Positions 1-10,685 are shown, numbered from the stretch's first letter. The stretch: 64,000 bases of DNA from Cercis canadensis (GCA_003255065.1 QAOA01001448.1:289533-353532), one strand, 5' to 3'. Numbers and translations are program-made. The notes: generated by a model not told the origin, from the letters alone.

Positions 1-1761
1 TCAAATGACGAGAAGCATGCTAAAGGGGCGCAGCAATGGCAGAACACTATCACGGGTGTGGGACAAAGGTTCAGTGGTGTCCATGAATTTCGGGAATCGT
101 TGCGTAAATATGCCATTGCTCATCAGTTTGCCTTTAAGTATAAGAAAAATGATAGTCATCGTGTGACTGTTAAATGCAAAGCAGAAGGTTGTCCGTGGAG
201 AATTCATGCATCAAGGTTGTCAACTACTCAATTGATATGTATCAAGAAAATGAATCCAACTCATACTTGCGAAGGGGCTGTTGCAACAACAGGGCATCAA
301 GCAACTAGGAGTTGGGTGGCCAGTATTATTAAGGAGAAATTGAAAGTTTTCCCAAATTATAAGCCCAAGGATATTGTCAATGACATCAAACAGGAATATG
401 GAATACAACTTAACTACTTTCAGGCATGGCGTGGGAAAGAGATAGCAAAAGAGCAGCTGCAGGGTTCCTATAAAGAGGCATATAGTCAGTTACCTTTCTT
501 CTGCGAAAAGATAATGGAGGCTAATCCTGGAAGTCTGGCTACTTACACCACAAAGGAAGACTCGAGCTTCCATCGCCTCTTTGTATCTTTTCACGCTTCA
601 TTGTATGGCTTCCAACAAGGTTGCCGGCCACTGATTTTCCTTGATAGCATTCCATTGAAGTCAAAATACCAAGGTACATTGTTAGCAGCAACAGCTGCAG
701 ATGGGGATGATGGTGTGTTTCCTGTTTCTTTTGCTGTTGTAGATGCTGAATCTGATGATAATTGGCACTGGTTCTTACTTCAACTCAAATCTGTGCTGTC
801 AACATCTTGTCCCATAACATTTGTGGCAGACAGAGAGAAAGGGTTAAAAAAGTCTATTGCTGAGATATTTGCAGGTTCATTTCATGGTTATTGCCTTCGA
901 TACTTGACTGAGCAACTTATTAGAGACTTGAAAGGACAGTTTTCTCACGAGGTAAAGCGACTCATGATTGAGGACATATATGCTGCTGCTTATGCACCCA
1001 AGCCAGAAGGCTTTCAAAACTCTACAGAGAACATTAAAAGTATTTCAATAGATGCTTACAATTGGATCATACAAAGTGAACCCCAGAACTGGGCGAATTC
1101 ATATTTTCAGGGTGCCAGATATAATCACATGACATCAAACTTCGGGGAGCTGTTCTATAGTTGGGCATCAGATGCAGATGAACTGCCAATAACACAGATG
1201 GTTGATGTGATAAGTGGTAAGATTATGGAATTGATTGTTACTAGAAAGGCAGATTCTGACCAGTGGTTGACTAGGCTAACTCCATCCATGGAGGAATACC
1301 TTAAAAAAGAAAGCCATAAAGCTCATACACTTCAAATTGTATTGTCCACTGGTAGCACATATGAGGTTTGTGGTGACTCTATTGAGGTGGTTGATATTGA
1401 GCAGTGGGACTGTAGTTGCAAAGGCTGGCAGCTGACTGGTTTACCATGCTGCCATGCCATTGCTGTCATTATGGGCGTTGGTCGGAGTCCTTATGATTAT
1501 TGCTCCAGATTCTTTACTACCGAGAGTTACATATTGACTTATTCAGAGACTGTGCATCCAATTCCACACGTAGATGCGCCTGCTGTAAAAGATTCTCAGC
1601 TTGCAGTAACTGTAACCCCTCCTCCTACCCGACGACCACCAGGCCGACCTACAACAAAGAGATATGGATCACATTCACAAGACATAGTCAAGCGCCAGCT
1701 TCAGTGCAGCAGATGCAAAGGGCTTGGGCACAACAAGTCAACTTGCAAGGATTTACTTTAG
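1..1761 (+). CDS. MUSTANG-type domesticated MULE transposase protein, 5' end outside window
   Basis: The reading frame is open from base 1, so the N-terminus lies upstream; 586 residues are visible. Domain order: MuDR-type DNA-binding region with a zinc-binding CxxxxC (VKCKAEGCPW, about residues 58-67), then the MULE transposase core (FLDSIPLKSKYQGTLLAATA, then TFVADREKG), then a SWIM zinc finger (CSCKGWQLTGLPCCH), then a proline/arginine tail and a C-terminal zinc knuckle of form CX2CX4HX4C (CSRCKGLGHNKSTC). The MUSTANG family is known as immobile, host-conserved genes derived from Mutator transposases and linked to growth and flowering in Arabidopsis. The clean, intron-free frame over this long stretch and the absence of nearby terminal repeats favour a domesticated gene over a mobile copy. 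I am confident of the family but not of the orthologue. Probably nuclear and DNA-binding. Confidence 0.88.
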   Translation, partial: SNDEKHAKGAQQWQNTITGVGQRFSGVHEFRESLRKYAIAHQFAFKYKKNDSHRVTVKCKAEGCPWRIHASRLSTTQLICIKKMNPTHTCEGAVATTGHQATRSWVASIIKEKLKVFPNYKPKDIVNDIKQEYGIQLNYFQAWRGKEIAKEQLQGSYKEAYSQLPFFCEKIMEANPGSLATYTTKEDSSFHRLFVSFHASLYGFQQGCRPLIFLDSIPLKSKYQGTLLAATAADGDDGVFPVSFAVVDAESDDNWHWFLLQLKSVLSTSCPITFVADREKGLKKSIAEIFAGSFHGYCLRYLTEQLIRDLKGQFSHEVKRLMIEDIYAAAYAPKPEGFQNSTENIKSISIDAYNWIIQSEPQNWANSYFQGARYNHMTSNFGELFYSWASDADELPITQMVDVISGKIMELIVTRKADSDQWLTRLTPSMEEYLKKESHKAHTLQIVLSTGSTYEVCGDSIEVVDIEQWDCSCKGWQLTGLPCCHAIAVIMGVGRSPYDYCSRFFTTESYILTYSETVHPIPHVDAPAVKDSQLAVTVTPPPTRRPPGRPTTKRYGSHSQDIVKRQLQCSRCKGLGHNKSTCKDLL

Positions 1762-3333
1762 AGTGTAGACATTGTAAGTGTCAGCTTCTTGCTCTTAACC
1801 TTTACAACTGAGATATATCTTGTTTCATATCGCAATTACATTGATCTTCAGTGGTCTTCTTCACTGGGTTATCCTCTGAGTTAAGCTACGCTTGCCATTC
1901 GTATTTATATATATGGATTCACACACCTCTGATGATTCATGACATATTTATGTTAACAGAATGCAGCCAAGGATTGGGGGCACTAGGATTTGTACAATAC
2001 ATCTAACAGCTCTTTTGAAGGGACTGAAAAAGAATACCCTAGAACTACTGTTTTAGTTATAAATAAGGAAAGCATGAAACCTGAAGTATGTAATGGCAGT
2101 TTCCATGTACTTATGATTCTTTTGCAGCTGTATTGCTATCTGAAATTCATGCTTTATGCATCTTTAGTTTGCCAAGGTTGAAATCCATGGATATTAGATC
2201 CTCCTTGGTATAATATAACTAATCTCTCTCTTTCTCTCTCTACCAATGTTTGTCCTTGTTTGTTGAGTGACGGAAGCAATCCGAAAATGGAAAGTCATTC
2301 CATGGGAGACCTTTTTTCTAGTTTTTAAGATAGGTCCGTTTGAGGAACGAGTGTTGCCCCAGAATAAGCAATTCAAGTTGTCTAGTCCTTTTCTGCCGAG
2401 TCCATTGAATACATATTAAAGAAGTGGGCCCCCTTTATCCATTGTCCACACGGGGATGTAATACTCGAGCATGCAGAGTGGAAAGTAGGGCACTATTAAA
2501 CTAACAAGTGTCCCGAGATTCAGTTATGCAACATTATTATTAATGGAATCAATCAATCTTCGTCAAACAAAAGGTCCCTCAAGTACCATCAATGTTTGCC
2601 TATAGTAATAGTATATGAATACCCACTGCCACTGGGCCAACTAACTGTTGACTTTTAATCCCAGGAAGCAGGAACGAAAGGGATACTTGAAAACCCAAAT
2701 ACGTAGTCGTTTAGAACCTAGTTATTGTACCTGAATCGGCTTGGCTACTAAACCCATAACCCAGTTACATAACCAGTTTGATTTAACAATTACACTAGAA
2801 ATGTAAAATGATTCAATCAAATTCACTGTGTATTTTATAAACCCAATTTGATTCAATCTCAATTATTACAATATTTACACGCATGAAATTTGTTCTTATT
2901 CAGGTAAGTGTTGTTAAAATGATAAGAAGATTGAAATTATTATTCTAAATATCACTTTTATTTTAATCATATTATTCATGTTATAGATATAAAATTTCAA
3001 TTCTTTATAAAAGAAAACATACCATTAAAATTACTGTATGTTATATCATAAATATTTATGATTTTCTGATTTATAATAATATTAATTAATTAATTCAAGC
3101 GGTGAGCCAGTCACCCTATTAGCAGATCGGGTCAAAACAATAACCCCGGTCCAGTTTAATTACAATTTACAATGCCCAACCGCGTCTTGTCCACGGCAAC
3201 TTGCACTTTTGGTCTGCTCTTGTGTAAACCCTAAAAAATTCATTCCTCTCGTTGAAAACAAAAAAAGAATGAAACTTTTGTTCCCACTCTGAGTATTTTG
3301 AGTTGTCTCCTCCCTCTCTCAAGTCTGAACCCT
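1762..3333. other. 3' flank of the MUSTANG-type gene and intergenic sequence
   Basis: No gene is supported here. The first few hundred bases are presumably 3'UTR. A CT-rich microsatellite lies at about 2225-2242. From about 2,860 to 3,090 the sequence is AT-rich. The last 120 bases are probably promoter and leader of the zinc-finger gene that starts at 3334. Confidence 0.5.
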
Positions 3334-4296
3334 ATGAACCTTCCACCGTTAAAACCCAGTCCCAGTCCGATCACCACAGCTGCCGGCCCCTCCAACGACA
3401 ACATCAAGGGCCAATGTAGCAACTGCGGTTTCAAGAACCAGTGGCTGCTCCACAACGTACAGCTTCGTGGGATGGATCGTCGCGTCTGCACCTCTTGCGT
3501 CCTTCGTCTCCATCCTTCTTCCTTCTGCCCTTTGTGCTTCGAATTCTACGACCACCCTTTATCCTCAACCTCCTCTTCCTCTGCCCATCGTTTTATTTCC
3601 TGTACCAAATGCTCCTCTCTTACTCATATTAAGTGCCTCCCTTCTCCGCCTCCCCCTCCTTCGTTCCTCTGCCCCCCCTGCTCCAAACCCACCTTCTCTT
3701 TCTTCGATATTGAGAATTCCAGTGTCAACTTAAATAGCGGGGGCCGTTTCATTGATAAAAAACGGGCATTTGTGCTTCTTTGTGCTGCCAGGATTGCCTC
3801 TGCATCCATGAGCAAGGCTGTCAGCTTGGCCAAAGTCAAGGCCGATAGGAGTGTCAGGGAGGCTGCATTGGCTCGGAGCAGGGCTGGAGAAGCAGTGGAG
3901 CATTTCGTTGTCGTTGACAAGGGCAAGCGCATTGAGGGTTCCGTCGAGGGTTCTGGGTCTAGGAATTTGGGGACTAAGGACAAAGTTAAGATTCAGAATG
4001 TTTCTGGAATCAAATTTATGGGTAAAATTGTGGACTTGGATGGTATCACAGGACACAATAAACTGCCCTCTATGTTGCCCCAGAATGTTTTAACTGTGAC
4101 TGATAAGAAAAATGGGGCTTCTGACTCTGGTGTAAATCGTGACTCTTTTCTCAGAGGTAATGGGACTACAAGTGTGAATGGGGCTACAAATGTAAAGGAT
4201 AAGTCTGGAAATGATGGCAAAGTGGGAAATCATGAAGGAGACTTGGAGCTTTTGCAGAACAGCCAGGGTAGGATAGTTGATGTTAGTTCTAGATGA
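3334..4296 (+). CDS. PHD/RING-like zinc-finger protein, 320 aa
   Basis: I chose the ATG at 3334 because the open frame upstream of it offers only a TTG. The cysteine pattern within the first 120 residues is C28xxC31, C52xxC55, C65xxC68, C90xxC93, H98xxC101 and C113xxC116. The last four pairs match a C4HC3 PHD-type arrangement (CPLC, CTKC, HIKC, CPPC), separated by serine- and proline-rich loops. Residues about 150-190 form an alanine-rich, probably helical segment (ARIASASMSKAVSLAKVKAD). The rest is low-complexity, rich in Gly, Asn and Asp. Plant proteins of this type are annotated only as RING/FYVE/PHD superfamily members; a chromatin or ubiquitin role would be a guess. The first part is GC-rich compared with the flanks, as expected for coding DNA. 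It is a single open exon here; splicing within the 3'UTR is possible. Confidence 0.75.
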   Translation: MNLPPLKPSPSPITTAAGPSNDNIKGQCSNCGFKNQWLLHNVQLRGMDRRVCTSCVLRLHPSSFCPLCFEFYDHPLSSTSSSSAHRFISCTKCSSLTHIKCLPSPPPPPSFLCPPCSKPTFSFFDIENSSVNLNSGGRFIDKKRAFVLLCAARIASASMSKAVSLAKVKADRSVREAALARSRAGEAVEHFVVVDKGKRIEGSVEGSGSRNLGTKDKVKIQNVSGIKFMGKIVDLDGITGHNKLPSMLPQNVLTVTDKKNGASDSGVNRDSFLRGNGTTSVNGATNVKDKSGNDGKVGNHEGDLELLQNSQGRIVDVSSR

Positions 4297-6890
4297 ACCT
4301 GACTAGTTGGCTTTGGAAAGAATTCAGACGAATCAAGGTTAGAGAAGGTGCTCTATCTTTCTCGCTTAATTTTACCCCCTTTCTTGAATGCTATTGGATT
4401 TCACTAAAATCTTTCTTGAATGCTTTAATAACAAACACTAAAATTACAAATGTTTGAACTGCAGGCCAACGACTGTTTCTGAAGTTGCTGCCGTGTAAGT
4501 TTGACTTTTGAGTAAGAACACAGTTGACTCTTTTTTGGTGGCATTTGCCAAGTCATTATCGGATACTCCTGATACAGTATCTTTCTTTTTGTAAAGCTCT
4601 CATGCCTATGTGATTATGTAGTTCTTTTGGATTGGAAGTGCCCAGCTGTATGTATGCCCTGCACATGGTTATTAATGAGGATTAGATGTTACTCCATTCT
4701 TTTTGTTTCTTTCTTTCTTCCTCTTCTGTTTTTTGGGCAAGAGGGGGCAAGATTTTGAAAATTGTAATTGCAATGGTTTTAGCTATCATCTATGCCTTGA
4801 TAGTTTAATTATATTTTTCCGTTGCAAGATTTAAAATTTAGACTTAAGCAAATCTAACATTTGATTAGTCATGTGTTTCATATTTTAGGAACATGATAAC
4901 TTTATGGCGCTGTTATCTATCCTATGCTCACAAGGGTAGAAGAAATTTGAATATAGTGTTATATCGCTTGTTGGGTTTTTATACATAGGTTCATCCAGCT
5001 ATTTTGGGGTTACCTGTTGAAGGACAGAAGTGAGATACAATGTTGAGAACCAACAGATTCTCCCTTTGCATTGGATGTTCGATTTTACTTCTGAGGGTTA
5101 AATTTTTAATTTGGCATTTGTCTATAACTAAAAGATGTGATAATTTCCTTTTGAAGTTTGAGTTCTAAAATACTTTCTTTAGTGACATATACCAGCATTT
5201 CTTCTGGAAAATAATGTCTAGAGTTAATCATTTCCATGAGTTTTCTTTCAGAAGTTTATGCTGTGATGTAGTGCTGACTTTCTGAGCTATTTTCAATTTG
5301 GGTTCTTCCAAGGCATGTCAATCACTTAATCTTGAAACTCAGGAGCATTCTTTCACAATATTCTGAGATCCTTTTTTTTTTTTTAATCTATTTGTGTATG
5401 TATGTAATATTCCTTCTTGTCTTTGGGCATCTCAGGCTGTAATTTATGTTGCGTATATGCCATATTGGGCCAGTGAAACATTTTGATATGCTGGTTGTAG
5501 TGCCGTGATATTCTGCTGCCAATCTCACAGCCTCTCTTTTCTTTGGGTTGGGGAAGGAGAAGAGAGAAAAAGGGGGGGTGGGGGTGTTTGGGGATCTAAG
5601 CTGCTACCCTGTTCGTTTGGAGTGCGAATGCCTGTTATGTGGTGATGCAAGTACAGTGGGATTGAGATCAAGTTGGTTTCTACTTAGGGATGCCTTAGTT
5701 TGCCGTTAGTGTTTTAGCTCTAGCTTTTGACATCCATCATCATGCATTCCTTTGTTCCGAATATCGTAGTGACTTAAATGTCTGGAATGTTGACCCTCTG
5801 TCTCCAAGGCAAGTACCAAAGTGGTAGAAATTGTGCATTTACTGAAGATATGGAGTGACGAGCTAATAGAAACTTTGAAAGTCACAGGACTACTAAGATT
5901 GATGTTTCATTGATTCAAAGTTGGGCGAGGGTTCTCAGGGAACACTGGTTTCTTCTTTCCTTTTTTTTGTTCCACGCATCTTCTTTGCACAAATATTTCA
6001 CGCTTGGGTCGTGTTGGTCCGATAAGCTAAATATTCATTCGTTTAAAGCTTCTAGAGCACTTACACAGCATGTTTTCGAGGTTGAACCTGTATATTTGAA
6101 GGTCAATCTCAAAAAATTAGTCTTCTAAATAAGCATAAATTTAGTTTAGAAGAAAGATTGTTTATTAAAATGGCTGAGTTTACAATACCAATCCTCTAGA
6201 ATGGGCACCGGTGTTTAGTGCTATTTGAAGAACCAGTTTTAAAAAATGCAGCAATATGACTCAATATTTTTATAAAATTATGCGTTGACCCCACTCTCTC
6301 TCTCTCTCGTCTGCCCTTCTCTCTCTGCAACTCCCATCAATCTCTTCTTCTTCTTGGTGGCCATTTTGGTCTGGTCATATAAAATAATTCCACGGTTTAA
6401 AATGTGTTAACGAGGGTCATGTTCCCGACGGCGCAAGCCAGTAATGGTAGCCAGAGATTTGTCCTCCATCATCCCCACCACCACGACCAGGTTGAAAAGG
6501 GAACACTGTAACTGCACAAAGCATGATTCCAACTTCTCTGATTGGAAGGTTTGAAACTCGGAATCCTGTTTCTCTCTCGTTTTCTATGCATGTGCTTTTC
6601 TTAATCACAATTGATTAAAAAAAAATTATTAATTTGCGTTTAAATAGAGGAATCTGAATTCAAGGCGGATCTTTGTTCATGTTAATTTCATGGAATATAA
6701 TTTATGAAGCTCCTAATTTTGTGAGATTTGCTCCTTCCTTTTTTCAGTTTCAGTAATTTACTTTTGGAAATGAATATAATATGGATATATCTGCAAGTTC
6801 TATTGTTTTCATTGTATGTGCTTTTTTTGGTACTTTCTTTTTCGTTGTATGTTCTTCTTCCCCGTCTGCCCTTCCCTCGTTAACACATTA
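4297..6890. other. 3' region of the zinc-finger gene and intergenic sequence
   Basis: No coding gene is supported. Splice-like junctions in the first 700 bases (acceptor-like ctgcag at about 4460-4465 and a gtaagttt donor at about 4496) suggest 3'UTR introns or a non-coding transcript; this is inference. A T-run lies at about 5370-5385, a G-rich patch (agggggggtggggg) at about 5570-5585, and a CT microsatellite at about 6294-6310. Confidence 0.4.
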
Positions 6891-6900
6891 TCCAAGCGTG

Positions 6901-7175
6901 AAATTTTTATGGCCATGTTCCCGGTGGATACCCTCAAGACCCAGATGCAAGTTATGGGTGGGTCATGCTTGGTTCAACCCATCGGAGTCCGACAAGCCCT
7001 GGGTTCAATTTTGAAGCTTGAGGGTCCTGCTGAGCTCTATGGCAAAATCGGGGCAATGGGTCTTGGAACGTTGCAGCTGAAGAGTGTGTACAAGGGAGTG
7101 ATGGATTGTGTGAAGAGGGTGTTGATGGAAGAGGGGATTGGATCGTTTTATAATTTCATGTTGATGTTAATCTGA
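6901..7175 (+). pseudogene. Mitoferrin-like mitochondrial carrier fragment with internal deletion
   Basis: The frame reads MAMFPVDTLKTQMQVMGGSC, which contains the mitochondrial-carrier signature PxDxxKTxxQ. It continues as GVRQALGSILKLEGPAELYG and KIGAMGLG. It then jumps directly to LQLKSVYKGVMDCVKRVLME and EEGIGSFY, which in mitoferrins belongs to the second carrier repeat. The end of repeat 1 and start of repeat 2 (roughly 75 residues) are therefore missing, without loss of frame. The N-terminus and third repeat are also absent, and there is a stop after FMLMLI. Mitoferrins import iron across the inner mitochondrial membrane; this remnant cannot form a six-helix carrier. No introns are seen, so it could be a retrocopy or a captured piece. 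Confidence 0.75.
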
Positions 7176-7785
7176 ATCTTGGCCAAATTTCTCAATTGAT
7201 ATAGGTTTGTGGTTACTTTTATAATTTTGCAAAATTGTTTATACAAAGTAAACAAATTTTAGGTGCAATTAAGCCTTCATATGTGGCTCAATCTCAACCG
7301 ATTATCACTATTTACATCGGTGCCCATTTTGTGACATTAATATTGTAGACTTCGCCCATTAAAATATAGGCTTTCTTTTGTCTCTTTAAAAATGAAGTCT
7401 GAAGGTGCAAAGTTGACGAGTTCACAACTAGCTTAAAAAATCTAGTTTTGTCAACACACGTTGAAAGCAACAATTGGCATAGTAAAGGCGAAATGAGAAT
7501 CCCGAGGGTATGTGTCACTTCAAATGACATAGGTTTGGTTTAGCCGAAATGAGAAATCCCGAGTCTACCGAGGAGGGAGTGGATCCAGTCATGTTGTTAA
7601 ACAACATGACCTGGTCCTGTTTCTTGAATCTCAGCCCTCCATTTAAATTAATCACTCATCTATGGCTGTTATTGTGCCATGTCACCTTTTGATAAAAAAA
7701 AAAAAAAAAAATTCCCACATCTGCTCTTTCTCTTCCCCGCGCGAGCTTCATTTCAGAATTTTTCAGCCTCCTTTCCTCTTTCTCT
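7176..7785. other. Non-coding spacer with a hairpin and a short direct repeat
   Basis: No gene seen. A short direct repeat (cgaaatgagaa(a)tcccgag) occurs at about 7490 and 7545. A strong near-palindrome lies at 7581-7617 and an A-run at about 7695-7711. Confidence 0.5.
7581..7617. repeat. Near-perfect 37-bp palindrome (hairpin)
   Basis: The centre reads GTCATGTTGTT, A, AACAACATGAC. Outer arms GGATCCAG and CTGGTCC extend the pairing with one mismatch or bulge. The strand symmetry is directly visible. It lies about 170 bp outside the left arm of the large inverted duplication, so it may be a remnant of a foldback or MITE terminus. Function unknown. Confidence 0.7.
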
Positions 7786-7803
7786 TCCCCGCCCAACAAG
7801 TGA

Positions 7804-8169
7804 ACCATAATAACTACAAGAGCTAAAGGCATTTTGTCCCTTTTAATCGCATTAACATCGTTACTGCTTGTTGTTTCTGTTGCCACTGCAATTTTTCGCA
7901 ACAGAAGGTTGAAATCGGCAGCTACAGAGGAAGACCCAACAACCCTTTTCCTTCACAATCAACGCTCTGCGAGTCTTCTTCCTCCTGTGTTCACCTTTGA
8001 AGAGTTGCAAACTTGTACACGGTGGGTTCTGCTCGGTATACCTGGCTCAGCTCTACGATGGCCGAATTGTCGCCGTGAAGTACCTCCACAAGCACCACAC
8101 CACAGGAGCCGTTGGAAAAGCTTTCTCCACCAAGTCATTTTGCAACGAAATTAACCTTCTGATTACAAG
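7804..8169 (+). pseudogene. LRK10L-type receptor-like kinase fragment, frameshifted
   Basis: A hydrophobic membrane segment (SLLIALTSLLLVVSVATAIF) is followed by a basic stop-transfer patch (RNRRLK) and the juxtamembrane motif PPVFTFEEL. The frame then shifts by one. In the new frame GGFCSVYLAQLYDGR and RIVAVKYLHKHH match the glycine loop and the invariant VAVK lysine of LRK10L/WAK-associated kinases, ending at NEINLLITR before a good donor (gtaatt at 8170). About 15 residues normally linking FTFEEL to the glycine loop are missing, and the loop has Cys where Gly is usual. No extracellular domain or remaining kinase lobes are present. The same lesion occurs in the inverted copy at 15.9-16.2 kb, so it predates the duplication. 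Confidence 0.8.
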
Positions 8170-8751
8170 GTAATTCCTTTGCTTGCTCTAGACACAGAAT
8201 CGCAAGTCTTCAAAAATTGCCATTTTCTGTTGGAGTTCACCGGCAAATATGGTGTTCTTGATGATAGAAAAGGGTCAAATTTTACTTTTTTTTTGTTCAT
8301 TTAGGAGTGTAGATTTTTTGTGCAACTTCATTGTATGTTGGCAATGGTGTTGTATTGCTGAGTTTTTTTTGCTTCTCCTAAATGAATTCTTGCTGGGAAG
8401 CAGGGCTATATTTGTAACTTAATTGAGACTGGCTGCTTTATCCGTTTCCTTGGGCGTTTGACTGGTTTCTCACCAAGAAATAAGTTATTTAGTTTTCCAC
8501 ATTTCTTTCTTCTCTATTCCTCATTCCCCGCATCCAGATTGTGTTAGTTATTTATGTGAGTAATCCAGTTATCTCTTTCTTTTTATATAGGCATCAGATG
8601 ACTAGAAAACCAATCTTTTGGAAGCCTATTACATTGGACAACCTGTTTGCAGTAATGTATCCAACGTCAGTATATTATTTGAGGCTTGAAATTTCAGTTT
8701 TATGAAAATTTGGTGCATTTTAACATAGTGCTTTATATATTTCCTCTTCAG

Positions 8752-8856
8752 GTCAATAGTGAAACTGGTAGAATAATGCTTTCTCTAAAGCAGACGTCAT
8801 GCTGTTCAACAGATGCATCATTTATTCAGGATTACTTTCTTATTGTTGAGGAAAAG
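8752..8856 (+). pseudogene. RRP5-like (rRNA biogenesis factor) single-exon fragment
   Basis: A 105-base, 35-codon stretch has intact splice signals (ttcctcttcag before, gtacaa after). It reads VNSETGRIMLSLKQTSCCST, then DASFIQDYFLIVEEK. This resembles the end of an S1 RNA-binding repeat and the following linker of plant RRP5/PDCD11, a nucleolar factor for pre-rRNA processing. Neighbouring RRP5 exons were not found, so it is an orphan exon between a kinase fragment and methyltransferase exons. The assignment is from remembered family sequence; I am moderately sure. Confidence 0.5.
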
Positions 8857-9697
8857 GTACAAACAGTTATCAAATGCTTTTTTAGGAGTAGTGCTGTATA
8901 GTCTTGCATAGTAGTGATATGCAAGATAGAACTTTATTGTATGTGGTTATTGTATTGTTGTTTTATAGGAGTTTTGGGTTTTTCTGAAATTTCTGTGGTG
9001 ATAGATGTTGACTTTTCCCTCTCTACATGCATGTTTTGTTATTGAGCTTCCCTGGGGAATCGCAGGTGCTAGAAACTATGCAAGTTGGAATTGTCCTGTT
9101 TTATTTTTTCATATACAGCTTCCCCGGGTAACTGCCAGTGCAAGAAACTTAAGTTTCCTGAATTGGTTATTTATGTTGACTAGTCTGTTCTTTCTCTCAT
9201 CAGTGAGATTTAAGCCTTTGTTCTTTTTTTTTTTTTTATGAATCCTACTATGCCCAAAAGATCATGCAATTTTTTTTTTTTGGGGAGTAGTTTATAAATT
9301 AAGAATTCTGAATTCTGAATCCTCTTCTGATTATATGATTATAGATTATACCTCTACTAGTCTATAAGGTTGTCTTGTGGTAATACTGATATACTTGTCA
9401 TTATTATTATTTTCTGTTTGATTGGTTATATAGTATGATAGAGTAAGTTTCTTTTAGCATAAGTGCAACACAGATGTTTTCAAACTATTTAAGGGTAAAA
9501 TTGGGTGCCGTTCTTTCTTAAGCAGCTAATTCCTGACAGACATATTATATTTTTGGATATTATGGTATAACAACCTCATCCATCTTACACGAAGTATGAA
9601 ATATAGTAGGTCCCTCACATGTTTGTGCTATTATTTCCTTATACCAAATGAATACAAAATCTTCCCATCATTTATGGTAATTTTATCTGTAAATTTA

Positions 9698-9831
9698 GTG
9701 CATGTTTGATTCAGAGGTGGGAAGCTCCTAATCCCAAACCACATATGCCCCATAAGCTTCATGAGCAACATTGGATTTTAGAAAGTTCAAAGTGATTTTG
9801 GGGGGTTCCCAACGCTGGACCAAACATGCAC
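9698..9831. mobile_element. Small MITE-like inverted-repeat element, about 134 bp
   Basis: The left end reads gtgcatgtttgattcagagg and the right end, in reverse complement, reads gtgcatgtttggtccagcgt. This gives terminal inverted repeats of roughly 27 bp with a few mismatches. No coding capacity. It is present only in the left arm of the inverted duplication. I could not find a clear target-site duplication, so the superfamily (hAT-like or PIF/Harbinger-like) is undecided. Confidence 0.6.
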
Positions 9832-10473
9832 CAATGTTTATTAGATATATGGTATACACACATAGTAGTGATATGCAGTGAGGCCAACTGTAATATCCTC
9901 AAGGAGACCCTAAACATGACTGGTTAATTTGGGTAAAAGAGCATAGGTATTTTTAGATCATTAATTACTATTTTCTAGTTTAACTAGATGTTGTTTCTGC
10001 ATGTTGTCAATATATTATCAAACAATTAAGCTCCGAACATTAGTATCTGAAAAATTGCTCTTTTGCAGGTGGTTAATCCGTTTACCAAACATCCTTTAAA
10101 TTGATATGCTATTTTGTGTGTGCGTATAGGTGTGCACCTGCATATATTTACCAAATATAATATACCTTTATTGCAGGTCTAGTGATGTCTTTAATCGGAT
10201 CTTTGCTCACAATGCAACTCATTAGTCCTCTTAAGTTTATCTATTTTGTCTTTTTTTTTTTTTTTTTGGGGTTTTGNGGAGGTATTGACCATAGCATTAA
10301 GTTACTAAAACTAACCTTGGTGGCAGACATTGATACTTCCTTGTGCTTGTTTCCTATGCATCTTCTTTTGATATGGATTTTTTGCCATCTAATGCTGTTT
10401 TCAGTTCAAAATTTTTGCCTTGTTGTACTTGTTTCATTTATCTCTAAATTTTGAAGTTGTTGATTGTATTCAA

Positions 10474-10570
10474 GTTGGAGAAGTTATACCATTACATGAT
10501 GCTTCAATTAATGCAATTGTTGGAACACTTGTCTTGTGTTCTATTAAAAATGTCAATATGACATTAAAAG
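10474..10570 (+). pseudogene. METTL7-like SAM methyltransferase exon (left-arm copy)
   Basis: The exon reads VGEVIPLHDASINAIVGTLV, then LCSIKNVNMTLK, matching the post-motif region of plant class-I SAM-dependent methyltransferases of the METTL7/AAM type. It ends at AAAAG with a donor (gtaaaag). The acceptor is damaged: the corresponding place in the other arm reads ttcag before GTTGGAG, here ttcaag. Upstream exons (the SAM-binding GxGxG region) are missing in this arm. An 82-bp tandem duplication covers the exon end and donor. Non-functional. Confidence 0.7.
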
Positions 10571-10685
10571 GTAAAAGAACTTGTCGGGATTTTTTCTATT
10601 TAGGGAACACTTGTCTTGTGTTCTATTAAAAATGTCAATATGACATTAAAAGGTAAAAGAACTTGTCGGGATTTTTTCTATTTAT
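10522..10685 (+). repeat. 82-bp tandem duplication over an exon end and splice donor
   Basis: The unit beginning ggaacacttgtcttgtg at 10522 recurs at 10604 with essentially no differences (period 82). It includes the last 49 bases of the methyltransferase exon and about 33 bases of intron. The near-identity suggests a recent event or an assembly error; it is not at an N. Confidence 0.85.

Larger units (their letters stand above)
7786..10483 (+). repeat. Left arm of a diverged large inverted duplication
   Basis: Segments of this arm recur in reverse complement at 14150-16285. Matching parts include the kinase fragment and its flank (about 7786-8290 against 15820-16285), the stretch around 9845-10170 (against 14985-15275), and 10365-10483 (against about 14150-14265). 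Identity is high but interrupted by indels. The left arm has about 1.5 kb (8300-9840) that the right arm lacks, including an RRP5-like exon and a MITE. The right arm keeps a methyltransferase exon (14485-14638) that the left arm has lost. The outer end of the right arm runs into an N at 16286, so its true extent is unknown. Confidence 0.8.
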
